DNA of 64,000 bases from Micropterus salmoides (lineage: Eukaryota; Chordata; Actinopteri; Centrarchiformes; Centrarchidae). The DNA lies in the NCBI RefSeq assembly GCF_014851395.1, contig NW_024042261.1, positions 35,365,942 to 35,429,941 on the forward strand, read 5' to 3'. Of this stretch, positions 60,456-64,000 are shown one piece after another. Under the pieces are notes generated by a model that saw nothing but the letters and a program-made list of their open reading frames with translations, made no database searches and had not been told where the DNA came from. The translations under genes and the position numbers were made by a program. Numbering within the stretch: position 1 is the first letter of the stretch; every line of letters starts with the position of its first letter.

Positions 60456-63400
60456 ATCAAGCCCCATTAAGGCCAGGGGAAACCGTCAGCCACCCCATCA
60501 CTGTCCAGCAGTGCATGGCAGTGAATCTCATGGGCCTTCTTTTGGTTCAAGTTGCAAGCACACAGAACTCATAAGCAGGCACGTGCCAACAGAGTTTGCA
60601 TATTTACTCATAAAAATAAGGATTTTGAGGATCAAGTGTGGCTTCAGCTGCATTCACGCATCATATGACATTGTGACTTATTTTTTTTGCAGAAGTGTGG
60701 TCGTGTTTATTTGCGCTTTAGAGTAAAAACTGCTGAACTGAAACAATCAGAAAATAATGTTTTATTTCTCTGATTTCCTGCTTTATTCTCACTAATGCCG
60801 CTCCCTATTCATTCAATCTCTCGCTCACTCGACCACCTCTGCTCTTTCTCTCTCTGTCTAATTCGCTGAGTTGGGGAGAAGGGGCCAACTTTGAATCATG
60901 TGTTTACAATTGGCAATCTACAAATCCTACTCATTCTGCCTTAAGCAACTTAATTTCAGTTTTATTCTTTGTTCTTGTGATCCTTCATAAACCTCACCTC
61001 TCAGATATTCTGTTTATCTGATCTCCTGCCTTTGTTTTCTGCCTGTCTTCTTGTCTCAAAGTTCATTGAACATCGGTGCTCCACAGGCTCTTTCTGTCCG
61101 TTTACCTGTGTCTCCTAAAGTTAATCTTCCTGTTTTTTTATTCTGCATGATGAAACCGGAGGTGTAGGGATTGGAAAAGATCAGCCTGTTTGCTCATTTA
61201 TCTGTTTGCTGTGTGCCAGTATCTCACATAGCACTGATCCAATTTCAGACAAACTTGAGGAAGCAATGAATCTCACTACAGCCCTGCTGCATTTTCAAAT
61301 TTATAGTTGAATCTCCAAAGTGACAGAGCTCAAGACTTCTTCTCTTTATTTAATAATTAATATTTACCGTCTCCCAGTCTGGCTGTCTTGCCAAAAAAAA
61401 AATCAATCCCCCTGTCTCTATTTACATGAGTCTGTGAAACCACCCTTCACTCAGACACACAGACGCAATTTTACCCTGCCCCAATCAGCCAGATCCTTTG
61501 CGTAATTAAAAACTGATGAAAAGAGACTGTGGATGAGAGGATGGAGGTACGTAAACAGCTCTGAATGTAACCCAAGAGAGCAATCAGACAAGGAAGACAG
61601 AGGAGGGAAGAAGGAGGAGTTAAGAGACAGGAAGGAAGATGGTAAATGAGGTTATGAGACAAAAAAAGAAAGCGAGAGTGATGGTTATGTTGATAAAGAG
61701 ATAAATATTTTTTGCTTGTTTGCTTTGTTGCCCTTGCGTGTTCTTTATTTAACATACACATTCTCTAATAAACATTTTGATGAAAGATGTGTATTAGAGA
61801 ATGGTGTATGAGCAGCATAGTTTTAAACATCGTCACAATAAACTTTCTATCGCTATCTATCTCGACTCCTTCTCCTTCATTATTACAAACGCACTGAAGG
61901 CATCGCTTCGTCCTAAGGAAGGTTTCATGACATGGCTTTATGCTAAATCATAAGCGTACAATAACAAATATTTCATTCTTTTAAAATGTTGCAGATTATC
62001 ACTTTAACGGCCAAGAATTTTATGTTATGCAACAACTCTGCCTCATCAGAGCAGCTCAGCAGCCAAGAGTACAGGGCTGAGCTTTTCCCAAGTGTGATTT
62101 GTAAATGTACGAGTGTTAGGTGGGGCGGTGATGAAAGAGCAGCACAGCACCCCCTGGGTGAAAAAAGGTTAAAAGATGCAGAAAACAGGGGAACATATGT
62201 CTCTGTCAGTAAATGGCTCAGGATAAGAGAATCTGCTAAATGCCTTATAGTTGTGAAATGTAATACAGCACAGAGAGGGAAAAACTGTAGAGGGGGAGAT
62301 GCCATGGGAGCAGGGAGGAGAGAAGAGGTGGGGAGGGGAGGGACGGGAAAGAGAACATGGGAGGAAGCAGGAGTGAAAGAGAAAGAGAGCTGGGAGATAA
62401 TGGACGAGAGGAAGTGGAGAGGCAGAGGCAAGAAGACAGAGAGAGGAAGGAGGAGTGTTAATAAATAATCCATCAGCCAATATAAAAGGTAAATTAGCAC
62501 TTGAATATTTCTCAGAGGAAGTTAACCATGGTGGTGGAGTAGTGCAGAGGACTGCATGAGCAAATATCAAACATCAAAGCACAGAAAGGCAAATGTCTCA
62601 TCATTCCTGTGTTCAAACTGCTGCTGTCTGAGGAGACAAGAAGAAAAATAGCACACTAAGTTAGGGTCAGCTAAATGATTAAATATGACTCTAATTATTC
62701 CTAAAAAAAATCCCTTAGGGAAAAACGATGTGTCTGGTGAAGGCTTAGTGTACTTCATGATACGTCCCGCTATATCCCTATCATTTTTTAAAACATGCAG
62801 GATCTCTGTTGTTTCTTGTTTGGCTGTATCTGTATCTTACAGCCAGTTTTCTTCAAAGATGGATGACGGGAGGAAGGGCTAGGCTGAAGGCTGGTGCAAG
62901 AAAACAAGGGAAGCCCCAGAAAATCTGCAGAGACAGGAGATGGAGACAGGGAGATATAGGAAAAGCCCAGGGAAGCCCCGCTGCTGCTTCTGTGCACAGG
63001 AGGATTCCCACTTCTCTTCTTTCTCTGCAGCCTGCATGCTGCAGCACCGCAGTTATAACCAATTGCCTCATTAAAGCTACTGCCAGACTTCAGACTGAAT
63101 GCATAACCTATTTTACATTTATAATCAAGTACTATGCATCCCTCTCTCCGCCCTGCAGATCTGGCTCAAGGTTACATGCTGAAATCATGGAGAAAAACAA
63201 AACAAAACAGGAATGGTGATAATGAAGACACAATACTATACACCACACAATCTGATATAACTTAAAATACTATATTTACTATTACTGTATGACCTATTAT
63301 TTCAGGAATCAATCCTGGGTAATACAGATAAGATGCAATGTATTGCTGCATGTAAATGCATGTAAACACATGAAAGTGACATTTTTTAGATGATGATTTC

Positions 63401-64000
63401 CTTTATATGTTGTGCACAATTAATCCCATAAATATATATAACACTGTATTCAGCGGTTAGGGCGCACAGTTCCACAACATTAACGCACGGTGCCTGTATC
63501 CGCCGTTTTAAAACTGAGGTCGAACTGTCAGTTAAAACTCTGAAATATAACATTGAGTCTGGTTGGTAACGCAGGGGCGTAGCCGGTCGACGTAAGGTGG
63601 AGAAACATCATACAACCAACCCAGCCTGACCAGAAACCCTGTCCGGACAGATCGCTCTGCTGCGTCAATGGTTAAAAGTTAAAGAGAGGAAACCGGAAAA
63701 TGAGCAAATTGGTTTTCAAGATAAAAGCTTAAAGAGTGTACATTTTTAAATAATTGAGAGAGAATTAAATAGGCTATCCAACACCAATTAAAGAATTAGC
63801 TAAATTGCTTTATGACCGGAATGACATGCAACGCTCTAAAATAAGAGTAGTTACAAACTTTACATCTCATCTCATCTCAAATTTAACATCTCTAATGCGT
63901 TTGACCAAAGCCAGTCTGTAAAAGCTCACATAGCTGTGCATTTTCAGATAACTCCCCAAATACATTCAACAGCATGGCTTTAATTTGAAAGTTCAATCAG
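60456..64000. other. No gene recognised; purine tract and possible single transposon end
   Basis: Polypurine sequence at about 61600-61680 and 62270-62465 explains the opposing frames at 61973-62570. The frame at 62809-63219 has no recognisable domain. CAGGGGCGTAGCC at 63573-63585 resembles a hAT-type end but has no partner. Otherwise nothing recognised up to the window edge. Confidence 0.45.
62270..62465. repeat. Polypurine (A/G-rich) tract
   Basis: GGAGGAGAGAAGAGG-type sequence on the plus strand, source of overlapping chance frames on both strands. Confidence 0.7.

Noticed and set aside
61973..62500. 175-codon minus-strand frame opposite a 160-codon plus-strand frame
   Set aside because: Both arise from purine-rich sequence at 62270-62465 and have no recognisable domain. 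Opposing long frames are expected in such tracts.
62809..63219. 136-codon plus frame, Lys/Arg/Ala-rich
   Set aside because: No domain, and opposite-strand frames of similar length overlap it.

Overview
The window looks like gene-poor nuclear DNA from a ray-finned (teleost) fish. It is AT-rich, scattered with long (CA)n/(TG)n microsatellites, and carries relics of repeat types typical of teleosts: a DIRS-like retroelement, a Ty3/gypsy element, tRNA-derived SINEs with a LINE-like tail, a Tc1-like transposase remnant, hAT-type ends and several MITEs. I found no exon, rRNA, intact tRNA or CRISPR array that I can defend. The window is best read as intergenic or large-intron DNA. Family names rest on my recognition of motifs and terminal sequences, not on a database search.

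Layout. 1-1260 (minus strand): decayed DIRS-like gag/RT/RNase H, cut by the window edge. 2516-2843: 5' remnant of a Tc1-like transposon with a frameshifted transposase start. 5550-5650: inverted pair of a short motif resembling the Penelope-type hammerhead region. 6890-7560: possible Tc1/mariner-type relic. 14400-15250: hAT-like non-autonomous element ending at a (CA)n tract. 15.7-34 kb: mostly unannotated DNA with microsatellites, three blocks that might be conserved non-coding elements, and an inverted-repeat element at 30856-31415. 34073-35420: abundant fish repeat with three internal copies of one unit. 35757-37743: MITE with perfect 18-bp inverted ends, split by a Ty3/gypsy pol fragment on the minus strand. 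39130-40080: large imperfect palindrome with tRNA-Met-like sequence in both arms. 43119-43255: compact hairpin element. 43870-44070 and 48635-48820: SINEs. 55439-57059: nested cluster of a hAT-like element, a 713-bp MITE with TA target duplication, and a 250-bp inverted duplication. 60113-60455: SINE tail joined to another repeat tail.

No set of genes works together here. All recognisable coding sequence is transposon-derived and broken. The features most worth a second look are the palindrome with tRNA-like arms, the nested inverted cluster near 56 kb, and the hammerhead-like motif near 5.6 kb.
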